From contig JALBUN010000015.1 in assembly GCA_025174535.1 (NCBI GenBank), positions 928,501-992,500 on the forward strand: a DNA stretch of 64,000 bases, in the 5' to 3' direction. The notes under the pieces are model-generated. The model had not been told where the DNA came from, did no database searches, and saw only the letters and a list, made by a program, of their open reading frames with translations. Every line of letters starts with the position of its first letter. Within the stretch, counting starts at the first letter, position 1. This DNA comes from Cantharellus purpuraceus. Taxonomy: Eukaryota > Basidiomycota > Agaricomycetes > Cantharellales > Hydnaceae. Positions 1-11,413 of this stretch are shown piece after piece. Position numbers and translations under genes: made by a program.

Positions 1-152
1 CTATCACATCGGCCATTGACGAGGTTTCTGTCGAACCGGCCATTGACGAGATTTCTGCCGAACCAGCTTCTGACCAGGTTCCTATCACATCGGCCATTGA
101 CGAGGTTTCTGTCGAACCAGCTATTGACGAAGTTTCTGCCGAGTCGGTTCTC
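1..152 (+). repeat. 81-bp in-frame repeat in EAF1
   Basis: The stretch starting CTATCACATCGG at about position 1 recurs at 82, giving an 81-bp (27-codon) period. Shorter sub-repeats encode variants of AIDEVSVEP. The period keeps the reading frame, so this is a coding tandem repeat in the acidic N-terminal region. Confidence 0.8.
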
Positions 153-3100
153 CTTGATGAAAACGTGACGAGACGCGCTGATGCTGATGAAGACATAGTG
201 ATGATCCTCTCAACCCGGTATGTAGCACTTGATAATGACACGATTCTGCGCAATCACTCACTGATTACATTGCGCAGAGGTCTGACAGTCATGCAGCCAA
301 TCTCAACAGGACATCTTGATCGAGAGACTACACCAGTTTCAGATCGTTCATACCTTCGAAGGCCCCCATTGATGTTGGACAAGATTCCCATTCCTATTGC
401 GAAACAAATGGACTTCACCGACACATTCATATCTCTTGACTATATACTTGCTTCTGAGACTAATGGTAGAGCAGGGGTCAAGACTGAAGTTTTTGATGAA
501 AACATGGAGCCTACTACTCACGAAGGCACCCTGTTTCCCTCTCCCACTCCAAGTCATTCATCTCTTCACCACTCTGGAGCAACTAAGCTACCTGATACAA
601 CGCTCCCGCCACTCCCATCCTCTCCTCTTCTCACACCATACAGCACATCATTACGTTTACCTCCACTGGAAGAGTTGCCGTCAACGTTCTCACGTAAAGT
701 TCATCCTGCGAAATTGACACGAAAACGAGATCGGGAGCGAGAAAAAGAGGAGCGAGAAAAGAAGGTACGGGCCCGGGAGAAAGAAAAAGATAGTAAAGAT
801 GATGGCAGGGAAAAAGAGAAGAAGGATGGCAAGGAGGTAGCTAAAGCCGGTTGGTTGCCGCTGGAAATCAGTCGATGGGGCGCACAATTCCGTGCGAATC
901 CCGCTCACAAGATGACGAAGAAAAGTGGAAAGGCGATGAATACACGCATGTGGGCAGTAAGTGGCTTTATGGCATTTATGCTGATGCAACGCATCCTCCG
1001 GCTTCGCGGCATGTTTGCACAGTGCAGTACGAATATTTATGCTGATGCCGCCTGTTTAGATTGCTTTACACGAGCTCAGATTAATGCGTGCTTTGGAACG
1101 CATTGAAAAGCTGAAGCAGGAAGGCAGATGGAGCTTCCGTCAACCAAAGAAGCAGAGAGGCCCCGTCGTAGCTAAGAGTCATTGGGATTGGTTAATGGAC
1201 GAGATGGTATGTTGGGCTATGGAAAGGTTTGTACACAAAGGTGTCATTTTGACTCCTTTTTGACAGAAATGGTTGCGCACCGACTTCCGTGAGGAACGCA
1301 AGTGGAAGATCGCTCTCGCGTTCAATTTGGCGCATACTATTAGAGCTTGGCATCTCTCATCTCCCGAGGAGCGGAAGTCGCTCTGTGTCTCGGGCAAGCC
1401 TTCACGTCGCTCACATGCTGATGTTGAAACTAGTCCTATGGAGGTCGAAATGCGCCTAGGCTTGGATGATGCCGAAGATGTCGAGTTTCCTGAGGGTGTC
1501 AAGGCCTCCACTATCAATATCCTATCCGTGGACGCAGATGCTTCATGGCAGCACTCTGAGGAGTTAGATCCTGAGCGCGAAGCGGAGATCATTCGGGCAG
1601 AACAACGTGCACAGAGGAAAGACACTCCGATCAATTTTGCTGATGAGGATGGTAAAGAGGATGATGCTGATGCTGATGGAGAAGCTGATGCTGACGGGGA
1701 GATGGACGTGGATGATGCAGACGGCGGCGTTGACACGAGAGATGGGCTTCAATTAGACGATGGTGGCACCCAAAACATTGAGCCAGATACTCCGGCTGGG
1801 CAGGAGCAGCTCAAAGTTAGTGTCCCGACGAAGGAGATTGGCTTGAAAATTGGGTCGTCGGACCCTACCCTGACGTCGGATCCTGACAAGCTTCCCGGGA
1901 CTGCTCCTCAAGTCTCAACTGCAGCTGAAAAGATGAAGTTGCAGGTCCGCGAGTCGCTCGCTTACGTCCCTGACGATGCAACATTTTTCGACATCAATAA
2001 ACTGTGTTCAGATCTCTCTCATTTATCCACCGTCGATCCATTCGTGCCTCTTCAGTTACCGGAGATCTTCCCAGACCTTCCCACTTTCCAACCGCTTTCT
2101 GCATCTCCTGGCCAAGGCGAAGCCATCGCCGTTCTGAAAGGCGACAAGAAACTTGAAAAGAAAGATAAGAAAGCTATTGAAGAACTGACAAGAGCTGATG
2201 AAACGGTCGGCATGAAGGTTGTAAGCGTGTCGACGTTCATGCATTATAAGCCTACTCTTGTGAGTGCTCTTCAGCCTGCGAAGCACTGGCGAGGCAACGC
2301 CTGGATAGATTTGGATGACACTGTCGTTGCTGGCGACGATACCCCTGTGACGTTAGATCCCCCACCGAGTGGTAAGATATCTACACATGCCTCATTCTTG
2401 AACCTGACAGTGCTCTTCGCAGGGCTTTTCGGGCAGCAAAAGCCCCGTCCACCGATTATGTCTATCGCTAGCTCAGCTTCTCGGATACCCAAGGACCCCC
2501 AAAAACGCTTCAATGAGACGCCTTGGAGCACTTCTGAAGATCAAATCTTGAAAAGTCTCGCGGATCGTTACCCTGGCAATTGGTCATTAATTGCGGATGT
2601 ATTCAACTCGGCGCGAGTGACCATTTCAACGGACAGACGGACCGCTTGGGACTGTCTGGCACGGTGGGATGCACGGTGGAACGAGGGCAGGATTCTTATG
2701 CCGAGCAGTGGGCCAGTCACACCCGGCTCAGTGGTCGATAGTGGTGCGATAGAGTCAACAGCGATGTCTGTGCCGGCAACGCCTGGAGGTGCACAATCAA
2801 TGCTAAACACAATGATGACTAGGAAGCGGTCGGCAAGTCAACTGAACTTGACTGTCGCTGGACAGCAGGCGGAGTCCCGGAAGCGACGGCGGCATAATCA
2901 CATGCACGAGGCCATGCGGAAGAGCGCGAAAAAGCGGGAGACCAGCGTGAAACAAATTGGTGCGCATAGTGTGTTGTCAAGAGTGCAAATTTCTAAATTT
3001 TTATATAGTCAACCAAACCAAACGAGGGCCGACTGCACAGGTGCACGAAACGCACACGACGTTCGCCAAGCCGACTAATCGCACACCAGCTGAGTGGAGT

Positions 3101-4326
3101 AAAATCAAAGCTGACAGAGACCGGCGCGAATTTGAGGAGTTCCAGCAGCGGAAGAAACAAGAGGATGAGATGCTGCGGAAACACCGTAACCAGATGGAGC
3201 TCCTGAAGCAGCAGCAGGTAGGTACTTCACTCCGAGGCGTGGCCAGCACCGTTCACGCGACCCCCGCGCCCTCATCGCAGACCGAGGCTGGACGCCGCCC
3301 GCAGCTTGCTGTGGGGCCAGTCCCCATCGTCGGAGGCTCCGGGCAAGGACAAGTCAATATCTCTCAGCAGTCCGCACGGCTTCCCGCTTTGGGCAGCTCG
3401 AACATGGCTGTCCCCAACCTCGCACCAACCGTGCCGCTTGCGACGGGTATGAACGTGAACATGCATAACTTTCGGCGTTTGTCGCCACAACAACAGCAGG
3501 CGTTGTACGCACAGATGCAAGCGGCCCACATGCAGGCGGCACAGGCACAGGCAGCGCAAGCACAGCAGCAGCAGCAGCACACCTCCCCGCCTCCGCCTCA
3601 GCCTGGCCAGTCCGCGATACCACACCCGGGAGGCCTCCCTCCTGGACAGCAGCGTATTGGTACGCCTGCGCACACCTCGCCACCACAGACGCAGGCGTCC
3701 CAGCACCACCCGACCCCGCAGACGCAGACACAGACATCCCCGCCGCGGCATGGCACTCCTGCGAACGGCGTTGGAATAGCGAATGCGCTCGCGCGACCAG
3801 GGTCATCACAGCATGTTCAGGTGCAGGCGGCGCAGCGAGCAGGGGTGTCGCCCCACGTCCAGGCGCAGGCGCAGGCACGACCGGGGTCGTCGCAACACCC
3901 GCACCCGCAAGCACAAGGCATACCTGCGCGTCAAGGGGCCACACCACAGCAGCACCAGCACCAGCAGCATGCACAGCAACAGCATCAGCAGGCGCTACAT
4001 CACGCTTTTCTGCAGAACCAGACTGCGCACACGGCGGCGGCCCACCAGGAGCAGATGAAGCGGCTATACCCTGGTCAGCTGTACTGGATGAGTGTACGTG
4101 TGGTTTTTCGCGATTGTGGAGCGTCGTGTCGTGTTTGAGTTACTGACCCTGCCTAAAGCAGCAGCAGCAACAGGGAAGCCAAGCGGGCCTTTCGGCGGGT
4201 CATGTCGCCTACGGTGGAGTACCACAGCAGCCGCAGCAACACGCACCGCCGCGCCCCGTGTCCGTGCAGCCAAATCCGAATACAAACACGAAAGCAAATG
4301 CAGCGGGCCAGTCAGGCGGTTCATAA
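3..4326 (+). CDS. EAF1: Eaf1/Vid21-like NuA4 scaffold, 5' partial
   Basis: Scaffold subunit of the nuclear NuA4 histone acetyltransferase, truncated at its 5' end by the window edge. My exon model is 3-956, 1060-1206, 1267-2371, 2423-2959, 3009-4093 and 4159-4326; all phases agree and each intron is GT-AG. In order I see an N-terminal repeat/low-complexity part, a charged KE-rich stretch (about 710-850), an HSA domain (1060-1390, with [11 protein letters not shown] and WDWLMDEM), an acidic stretch, a SANT/Myb domain (about 2515-2690, with [11 protein letters not shown]), a basic RKRR patch, and a Q/P-rich C-terminus typical of the family. The HSA domain is known to recruit actin-related proteins. 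A further in-frame intron at 3218-3280 is possible. Family assignment is firm; minor exon edges are inferred. Confidence 0.9.
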
Positions 4327-4819
4327 CGGCGGTGGTGGCAGTCTTTCTTACGGCTCACATGTAGCATTGTCACTAATTCCCGTGTACTATTTCTCTTCCT
4401 CTTTCTTCTCATTTTTTTTTTGCTCGTTGAGGGAGTGGACAGATTATACTCAAATGTATGGGCGTGTACGGTTGCATTTCTAAAGACGAGATGTGTATTT
4501 GTACTAGTGTATACGGCACGCGGTTGTGTGCATTCTGCATTTTAAACTTCGTCCATCACGGGTTAGGTACTACTGTGCGGTCATTGGTGCTTCGTTGTAG
4601 ACATAATCTGAGACCTCCGGCACCTCGGAGAGGAGGGCTGGAGCCTCAGGCTCGCCTCTTAGGTTACGGTACTACGTGGATTACTTGCTCTCTGACACCA
4701 TAAACCTCTGGGTCTTCCTCCACCTCGGCCCTCGAGAGGAGGAGTGGAGCCTCGGGCTCGCCTCCTTTTAGGTGACAACGTTGAAATGAATGCAGAGAGT
4801 CTAAGGAGGATGGACTTAC
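4327..4819. other. EAF1 3' UTR and duplicated intergenic DNA
   Basis: No supported gene. This holds the EAF1 3' UTR and the downstream end of orphan gene A. The sequence recurs at about 9735-10112, so it belongs to the local duplication unit. A possible last exon of the minus-strand orphan gene may lie at about 4660-4765 (ORF encoding GGEPEAPLLLS), but I cannot fix its acceptor. Confidence 0.6.
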
Positions 4820-5417
4820 TGTTCGTAGTGGCTGGGAGAACTGCAATATCGTGGGAGCTAGGGTCGTGGTGGGTGAGTCTCGGAGGCTTGACCAAATCGT
4901 GAACGTGCCGTGCCATGGTTGTGAGTTCTTTGTGCCCAGACTGCGTCAACACATCGTATGGCCACCATTCGCGTGGGGCCGTATCAATGACACGCGAAAC
5001 AGTGCGTTCCCTTCCCTGAGGGGTGATGTCTCCACCGTCTCTGACCATCTTCCAGAATCCAAACTGCGTGCCCATGCAGCTGATGCCGTAGAGGCGGGAA
5101 GGCTGCGTGCTCTCCTTGAAGTCGGTGAACCGCTCGCGCATTTGCTGGTCGGCCGCCGCCCGAGTCCATATGGAATTCAAATGACTGTGAGGCTTGATCA
5201 CGGCGAAGAAAACGGGAGTGCCAGCCTTAAGGACAATATAATATATGTTCCTATCCGGAGCATGCAGACTTTGCTGCTCGAGGTGTGCGGGGTTGATCAC
5301 GAACCCGTCGGTGTGTTTGAAGAGGAAGCGGATGACGGTGTCCCATGGGCCGTACCAAGATGGTTCGTGCGCAGTCTTGGCTCGTTCGAATGCGTCCAGT
5401 GTCAACTTGTCCCACAT
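4820..5417 (-). CDS. Orphan protein, copy A of a local family
   Basis: First exon or most of an unnamed protein of about 200 residues. It starts at the ATG at 5417 (MWDKLTLDAFERAK) and runs to a GTAAGT donor at 4819, conserved in all three local copies. Visible motifs are WYGPWDTV, a hydrophobic strand GTPVFFAVIKP, then AAADQQMRERF, YGISCMGTQFGFW and APREWWPYDVL. No signal peptide or membrane segment. By recall it resembles a family expanded in Agaricomycetes in which the strand reads L-F-x-E-x-K-P, suggesting a PD-(D/E)XK nuclease-like fold; here the acidic residue before the Lys is absent. That link is inference. The composite element at 5457 sits 40 bp upstream of the ATG, in the presumed promoter. 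Confidence 0.6.
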
Positions 5418-5529
5418 GACTGCGATGGCGGTGGTAGTAGTAGTGGTGGTGGGAGGTGTTGAAAAAAAATAATTTCGCCTTGCTGGGGGTGTGTGGAGAG
5501 TAGATTTCGAATAGGGACAGAGGGAGTGA

Positions 5530-5850
5530 TGGTCCTACACTCTTTGTTCTTCAGAAACTTGATGCTGACATATCTGGTTTTGAGGTCGATCCATGTTACG
5601 AAGTATCTGTATCCTCCAATGGATAATTCGAAAGGGCCACAGAGATTGGAGACAATTGTATCACCAATGTCCTTGGGAATTTCTTCGACATTTTTGAATG
5701 GTGCACGCACTTGTTTCCCATATGGACAGTTTGTACATTGACTGATTTGATCAAAGCTGATTTTTGTGGGTAGTCCAATGACTGTATTGGATTTCATCAT
5801 TTTATTAATCGTGGAGTAACTTGCGTGTGCAAGTCAGTGATGCCAAAGAG
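5530..5850 (-). pseudogene. Copia integrase N-terminal fragment
   Basis: Minus-strand remnant of a Ty1/copia integrase. It shows the end of the HHCC zinc-binding region (QCTNCPYGKQ) and the start of the catalytic core (CGPFELSIGGYRYFVTWIDL), where the first catalytic Asp position reads SNLCGPF in place of the usual SDLCGPF. It stops abruptly at about 5530, where the LTR-A end begins. It is closest in this window to the integrase at 61696-62694. A stop codon lies upstream near 5830. Confidence 0.8.
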
Positions 5851-5902
5851 TCACGTCTGATGTCTGATTCGAGTAGTGAACTTGGTCATTTGTGTAGTTG
5901 GC

Positions 5903-6601
5903 TCAAATATTGGTGGGTTCAATTGTGGCTTGAAATGCAAATAGATTGTTGACTTTTGAACCCTGCGCGATGATAGTGTTATCTATCGACAAAAATGAAT
6001 AATCTTTGGTGAAAGATATGTCCACGTTCACATTTGTGACACGTCCGACTGATAATAAATTCACGTTGAGCTTTGGTACATATACAATGTCCTTCAATGT
6101 GATTGGTATGTTGTCCATACCGTCTGAGTGAAGCATAATATTGATGGTGCCTCGTTTATTTGTGGTGAAAGATTCTCCACTTGCAGTTTCAATCGTGAGG
6201 ATGGGAACCGTATACATCGTATCGGAGATGTTCTTGTTTCTGCATATGTGGCTGGAAGTGGCTGAATCCATGAACCAGAGATGAGAAGTTTCTTCCATTG
6301 ATGAGAATGCAGTTGTGTTTGTTGATACATGTACCTCGGCCTCTTCAGCTTCGGTTTCGGATATGTAAGCCATAAGAACGATGTTTGGCTTTGTCTCTTC
6401 TGCAAATTTGGCTGATTTCATAGGCTTCAGTATGGTAGGGGGAGTTGGATGATTTCTGAATGGGGAGGCTGATGGTGAGTTTCTGTTTGAAGTAATATGT
6501 GACTCAGATTGGTTGCTCCATGGTGCTCTGCCCTTCATACCGCCTCCTCATGTGTAACACCTGATAATAGTGTGGCCTTGTCTACCACAGTTTGTGCAAT
6601 G
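5903..6601 (-). pseudogene. Copia gag zinc knuckle and protease fragment
   Basis: Reading down from 6601 there is a CCHC knuckle (C-x2-C-x4-H-x4-C, residues CTNCGRQGHTIIRC) followed by a stop. Then comes an open stretch (6538-5903) with the copia protease start FMDSATSSH, the TASGESF segment and the VPKLNVNLLSVG segment that precedes integrase. The usual DSG is DSA here. It is a fragment of the same element as the integrase piece at 5530-5850. Confidence 0.8.
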
Positions 6602-7124
6602 AAAATTTGATATTGGATTTGCTGGACGTGAAGCTGTGAAATTTGAAATAGATTGCTGATTGGAAGTGTATGGGAACCACCTTTTCCCTATCAAATCTCA
6701 TTTATGCAGCACCAATGTGCTATTCTTTGCTTTTCCATTCCTAAATATCAGCATATATTTGATGCTTGTACCTGGAATGGACTTATTCAAATATTCTCTA
6801 TTTTTCCATATTTTTTTGGGAATATTCCATGCAGAACTCGGCTCAGAATCATTTATTTCTGCTGTGCTACAGTTGTGGACCCATAGGCGCCCACAAACCT
6901 TTGCACAGCCGCCTCTCCCCTTTTGGACCAGGCATTTGGCCTGAATTCAAGCTCAGATGTCTCTGATCAATAAATATTCTCTAACTTCACAACCACAGCC
7001 TCTCAGGGCACTATTTTCCATGCAGATCATCACCTGACATGTGGCTATCCATGGCTGTCCAAACCAGTGCAGAAAACAGGGTGGACACCCTTCTTTTTGC
7101 CTGATCAGTGCCTAGTTCAGGGAT
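6602..7124. other. Unassigned DNA inside the composite element
   Basis: No convincing gene: short AT-rich ORFs only. It lies between the gag fragment and repeat C and may hold the remaining 5' part of a copia LTR/leader. I see no match elsewhere in the window. Confidence 0.4.
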
Positions 7125-8096
7125 CAGATCAGCTGATGGGTGATCAAATCAGGTGATTGCCTTGGAATATTCTACCCCTTTCCATAACATTCTAGCTGTT
7201 TCCCTCTATTATTAGATAGAACTTTCCAGAACCATTATTCAGCTCCTGATCAGTGTTAGTGCTGTGATCAGATCCTGTGATTGGCTTGGAATATTCTACC
7301 CCTTTCTTCCACCTTCCACAACCTTCCAGTAGTTTCCATCTATTAATAGGTAGAATATTCCAGAAGCATTAGTCAGCCCCTGTAAATACAATATATAAGG
7401 AGGCCATTCTGCCTCTGAAAGAATAACATATCATCATATTCTACCCATCTTCTGCACACCAGTGTGACTAGAGTGACATACAGTGTCATCCTCTATCTCA
7501 GTAACTGTTGATTACCAGTTCAAGGATCTTTTACAGTTGTGTAACTGTACTTGATTGCACTCAAAGTAGTGATATTCCTGCTTTGGGCGTGAGTGTAGTA
7601 TCTGCCTCACGTGACTACGAATCTACAGGGTGAGATTGTCTGTCGATAGTCCTGCCATTAGTGCTCTTGTTTAAGTTACTAGTGTGTACTGCCTTTGCAG
7701 AGCATTAGAAGCTTGAACTCGTGTGAAGCAGTTGCTAGACTACTTCACACATCGCTGTTACCCGCTTCTGAGTGCCACTGGTTGGACGGTTGGATTCATC
7801 CACCTACTTCCTTTAGCCTCTAAGTGCATTCCCCTCTTTTTGGAATATCTGGACCCCTAAGCGTCCGTGAACTCTAGACTCTGGAAGTCTTATTCATTTC
7901 TTGCTGCTAAGAAACGTATTACTTTTCTGCGTATAGTCTGCATTGACCAATACAAAGGATTGTAACCAAAGTACAAACATTAAATTGTTTCTGGAGTTGT
8001 GCTGCAGCAGGGTTTGATATTCTTCTCAGCTGTTCATTCACGGAATTGTGGTGATTTAGAGTTTGCCCTAACACCATAATTTTGCGGGTTCCAAAA
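7125..8096 (+). repeat. Repeat C (LTR-like), forward copy
   Basis: A long LTR-like sequence also present reversed at 51232-51964 joined to 41615-41826 (split by the chromovirus), and forward but shortened at 52502-52907. Every copy stops at the same terminus, GGTTCCAAAACA. The segment TATAAGGAGGCC at about 7395 could be a TATA box. I read this as the LTR (with or without leader) of a copia-type element; the exact 5' end is unclear. Confidence 0.65.
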
Positions 8097-8299
8097 CACT
8101 CCTGCTCCCTGCTCAAATTGTCAAAATCTAGACGAATATCACACCAGATTTCATCAAACTTCATAGGAAGATACTACTCAAGTATATCTTCAATTCGACT
8201 GTGCATACATCCAGTTCCCATCACTCCCTCTGTCCCTATTTGAAATCTACTCTCCACACACCCCCAGCAAGGCGAAATTTTTTTTTTTTCAACAGGAGG

Positions 8300-9292
8300 T
8301 GGCAAAACATGAGTGCCTTTTAGGCTTTTGGTGAGCTCGTCAGTTCACATCACATCGTGTAGTTGAGCGGTGCGTCTTTCAATACACATGACAATAAGAC
8401 GCGTGTTCTTCATGTATACATCGTGCGCGTTGTTGTAATTATGGCTACCGCTAGCCCGTGTCTTCATGATTCCCACAAATCAACTAGACGGCAATTCAAT
8501 CTTGGTGTTGCCGAAAACGATGTGCGTCGTGTCAAAGGGACAATGGGGCTGACTGTAGCTTAACTGAGACAATTAGGCAAAGGGAACGAGGGAATTCAAG
8601 TCTCTTACTAAGTTGTTTTGTATATAAGGTCTATAGGTTTCGTCTATGATGAACTAACGAGCCTAATTTATTTCCTTACTTCGATTGATACATATCACTA
8701 CCCCCTCGGAGTCCTGTGCTTCTCAAGTGGAATGGCGGTCCAAATACAGAGGTCTAAATGACAATCCAGAATTCTTGTAGGGCTACATCAAAGAAGATGG
8801 GGCAGTAGTCATTTACTCCGTCACTCCGACTCAGATTTACACTCAGACACGTGTTCAATTTTCCAGCTCAAGCACCCTTTGTACTATCACGTTCTGATTT
8901 TCTGCAGCAGCCGTCGAAGCTTCTGTGCTTGGGACTGTATTGTATTGCCTTTCGCGAAGATTATCCAGGCCATACGGCGGCAAGTGAGGGGTGTTGCTTT
9001 CTTACAACACATCATTAATTAGCCACTGATTGTGCTTGTCTCACTTTGTCTTTTTGTCCCCCCTGGTTGAATTGAATTGAAGGGTGGACAGAATTATACT
9101 TTGGATGTATTGACCTGACTCATGTCCACGGGTAACATTTCCAGCAACGGGATGAGCGTGCGCTATTATTGCCGTATTCTCCTCGGGAAAACGTGACGTT
9201 CCAACTCATGTCGAGGCCTCAGGGAAGCCATGTGAGTCACACCTCGTATCTCTTCAGGTAACAGACCTGAGAAGCGTCGACATGCTAGTTAT
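8300..9292. repeat. Flank of duplication unit 1
   Basis: Non-coding sequence diverged from the flank of copy C at 11465-12720. It shares blocks such as GTGCCTTTTAGGCTTTTGGTGA (partial), the CTTGTAGGGCTACATCAAAGAA region (8778 versus 11762) and the GGATGAGCGTGCG block (9150 versus 12478). No supported gene. Confidence 0.65.
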
Positions 9293-9508
9293 TTACCAGA
9301 GAATCAACACGACCATTGGAACGAGGGTAGAGTGTCCGCCGTCTAGATCACAATCATGAACCTGCCTCACAACGAATAGCTTGCACCAGGCCCAGACTGC
9401 CTCCACCACATCACGGTACTCCCACCATTCGCGTGGAGGCGTATCGACGATATCATGGGGTGTCTCTCTCCATCGGAGTGCTATGAACATGATGAACCAC
9501 ATTCCCAA
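9293..9508 (-). pseudogene. Degenerate orphan-family fragment
   Basis: The open stretch contains DIVDTPPREWWEYRDVVEAV and then RQVHDC. This aligns with DTAPREWWPYDVL and RHVHDL of the intact orphan copies but is much more diverged. Only the C-terminal third is recognisable, so I treat it as an old paralogue remnant. Confidence 0.55.
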
Positions 9509-9535
9509 ACAATTGGGCCCGTGCAGCAGCCTGAA

Positions 9536-9734
9536 CGTATTGTGTTTGAGTTACTGACTCTACCTAGAGCAGCAGCAGTAATAGGGAAGCCAAGCGGGCC
9601 TTTCGGCAGGTCATGTCGCCTATGGTGGAGTACCGCAGCAGCAGCAACACGCACCGCTGCGCCCCGTGTCCGCGTAGCCAAATCCGAATACAAACACGAA
9701 AGCAAATGCAGCGGGCCAGTCAGGCGGTTCATAA
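9536..9734 (+). pseudogene. Duplicated 3' end of EAF1
   Basis: About 200 bp closely matching the end of EAF1 intron 5 and its last exon (4125-4326), down to the final GGT-TCA-TAA. The glutamine run is broken by consecutive in-frame TAA and TAG codons (9573-9580). With no upstream exons it cannot make Eaf1. It marks the left edge of a duplication that carried the EAF1 tail together with the neighbouring orphan gene. Confidence 0.8.
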
Positions 9735-10112
9735 CGGCGGTGGCGGCAGTCTCACAGGTGGCATTGTCATTAATTCCCGTGTACTATTTCTCTTCCTCTT
9801 TCTTCTCACTTTTTTTTGCTCGTTGGGGGGTGGACAGATTATACTCAAATGTACGGACGTGTACGGTTGCATTTCTAAATACGCGGTGTGTATGTGTACT
9901 AGTGTATACGGCACGCGCTTGTGCGCATTTCACAAACTTCGTCCATCACGGGTTAGGTACTCCTATGCGGGCATTGGTGCGTTGCTGTACACGTAAAGCC
10001 TCGGAGACGCCGGCTCTGTGGCAATCTCGAGAAAGGCTTCAGCCTCGGGCTCGCCTCCTTTTAGGTGACGACATTAAAATGAATGCAGAGAGTCTAAGGA
10101 GGATGGACTTAC

Positions 10113-10701
10113 TGTTCGTAGGGACTGCAATACTGTGGGAACTAGGGCCGTGGTGGGTGAGTCTCGGAGGCTTGACCAAATCGTGAACGTGCCGTGCCAT
10201 GGTTGTGAGTTCTTTGTGTCCAGACGGCGTCAACACATCGTATGGCCACCATTCGCGTGGAGCCGTATCAGTAATACGCGAGATGGTGCGTTCCCTCCCC
10301 TGAGGGGTGATGTCCCCGCTGTCTCTGTCCATGTCCCAAAATCCAAATCGTGTGCCCATGCAGCTGATGCCGTAGAGGCGGGAAGGCTGCGCGCTCTCCT
10401 TGAAGTCGGCAAACCGCTCGCGCATTTGCTGGTCGGCCGCCGCCCGAGTCCATATGGAATTCAAATGACTGTGAGGCTTGATCACGGCGAAGAAAACGGG
10501 GGTGCCAGCCTTGAGGACAATGTAATATATGCTCCTATCCGGAGCATGCAGACTTTGCTGCTCGAGGAGCGCGGGGTTGATCACGAACCCGTCGGTGTGT
10601 TTGAAGAGGAAGTGGATGACGGTGTCCCATGGGCCGTACAAAGATGATTCGTGCGCGGTATTCGCTCGTTCGAATGCGTCCAGTATCAACCTGTCCCAGA
10701 T
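10113..10701 (-). pseudogene. Orphan family copy B, start codon lost
   Basis: Very similar to copies A and C, with the same GTAAGT donor (at 10112) and motifs (GTPVFFAVIKP, ADQQMRERF, REWWPYDVL). At the position of the conserved ATG it reads ATC (plus-strand GAT at 10699-10701, where A and C have CAT), and no nearby in-frame ATG restores the N-terminus. It is nine bases shorter than A and C near the donor, an in-frame loss of three codons. Its upstream region fuses directly to the tail of copy C. Confidence 0.7.
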
Positions 10702-10815
10702 GACTGCGGTGGCGGCGGCAGTGGTCTGGGGAAATGCTGGGGCTCTCTCTTGCTCCCCTCCTTTTAGGTGACGACATTAAAATGAATGCAGAGAGTCTAA
10801 GGAGGATGGACTTAC

Positions 10816-11413
10816 TGTTCGTAGGGACTGGGAGAACTGCAATACTGTGGGAACTAGGGTCGTGGTGGGTGAGTCTCGGAGGCTTGACCAGATCGTGAAC
10901 GTGTCGTGCAATGGACGTGAGTTCTTTGTGCCCGGACTGCGTCAATACATCGTATGGCCACCATTCGCGTGGGGCCGTATCAGTAATACGCGAAATGATG
11001 CGCTCCCTTCCCTGAGGGGTAATGTCTCCGCTGTCTCTGTCCATATCCCAAAATCCAAACTGCGTGCCCATGCAGCTGATGCCGTAGAGGCGGGAGGGCT
11101 GCACGCTCTCCTTGAAGTCGGCGAACCGCTCGCGCATTTGCTGGTCAGCCTTGGCCCGGGTCCATATGGAGTTCAAATCGTCATGGGGCTTGATCACGGC
11201 GAAAAAAACGGGGGTGCCAGCCTTGCGGACAATGTAATATATGCTCCTATCCGGGACATGCGGACTTTGCTGCTCGAGCAGTGCGGGGCTGATCTCGAAC
11301 CCGTCGGCATGCTTGAAAAGCAGATGGAGGACGGTGTCCCATGGGCCGTACCAAGATGGCTCGCGTTCGGTCTTTGCTCGTTCGAATGCGTCCAGTGTCA
11401 ACTTGTCCCACAT
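10816..11413 (-). CDS. Orphan protein, copy C
   Basis: Intact counterpart of copy A: ATG at 11413 (MWDKLTLDAFERAK) and 598 nt to the conserved GTAAGT donor at 10815, exactly the length of copy A. The motifs GPWDTV, GTPVFFAVIKP, MRERF, ISCMGTQFGFW and REWWPYDVL are retained. Its upstream sequence, a GGT-repeat tract and then GTGGGAGGTGGCG, is the uninterrupted version of the site occupied by the composite element at copy A. Function unknown. The nuclease-fold idea given for copy A applies equally and is equally unproven. Confidence 0.6.

Larger units (their letters stand above)
5457..8294. mobile_element. Composite retroelement with inverted LTR-A ends
   Basis: A 2838-bp insertion beginning TGTTGAAAA and ending TTTTCAACA. 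It is flanked by the 5-bp duplication GGAGG (5452-5456 and 8295-8299). The matching uninterrupted site is present in the duplicate at about 11450-11470 (GTGGGAGGTGGCGAAACATG). Both termini match the same end of LTR family A (start of the copy at 57347): about 74 bp on the left, forward, and about 197 bp on the right, reversed. Inside are copia pol/gag fragments on the minus strand, unassigned DNA, and a copy of repeat C. Boundaries are directly readable; how it formed is inference. Confidence 0.85.

Noticed and set aside
3272..3974. Minus-strand ORFs opposite the EAF1 C-terminus
   Set aside because: Shadows of the CAG-rich glutamine region, which give Leu/Ala/Cys-rich translations.
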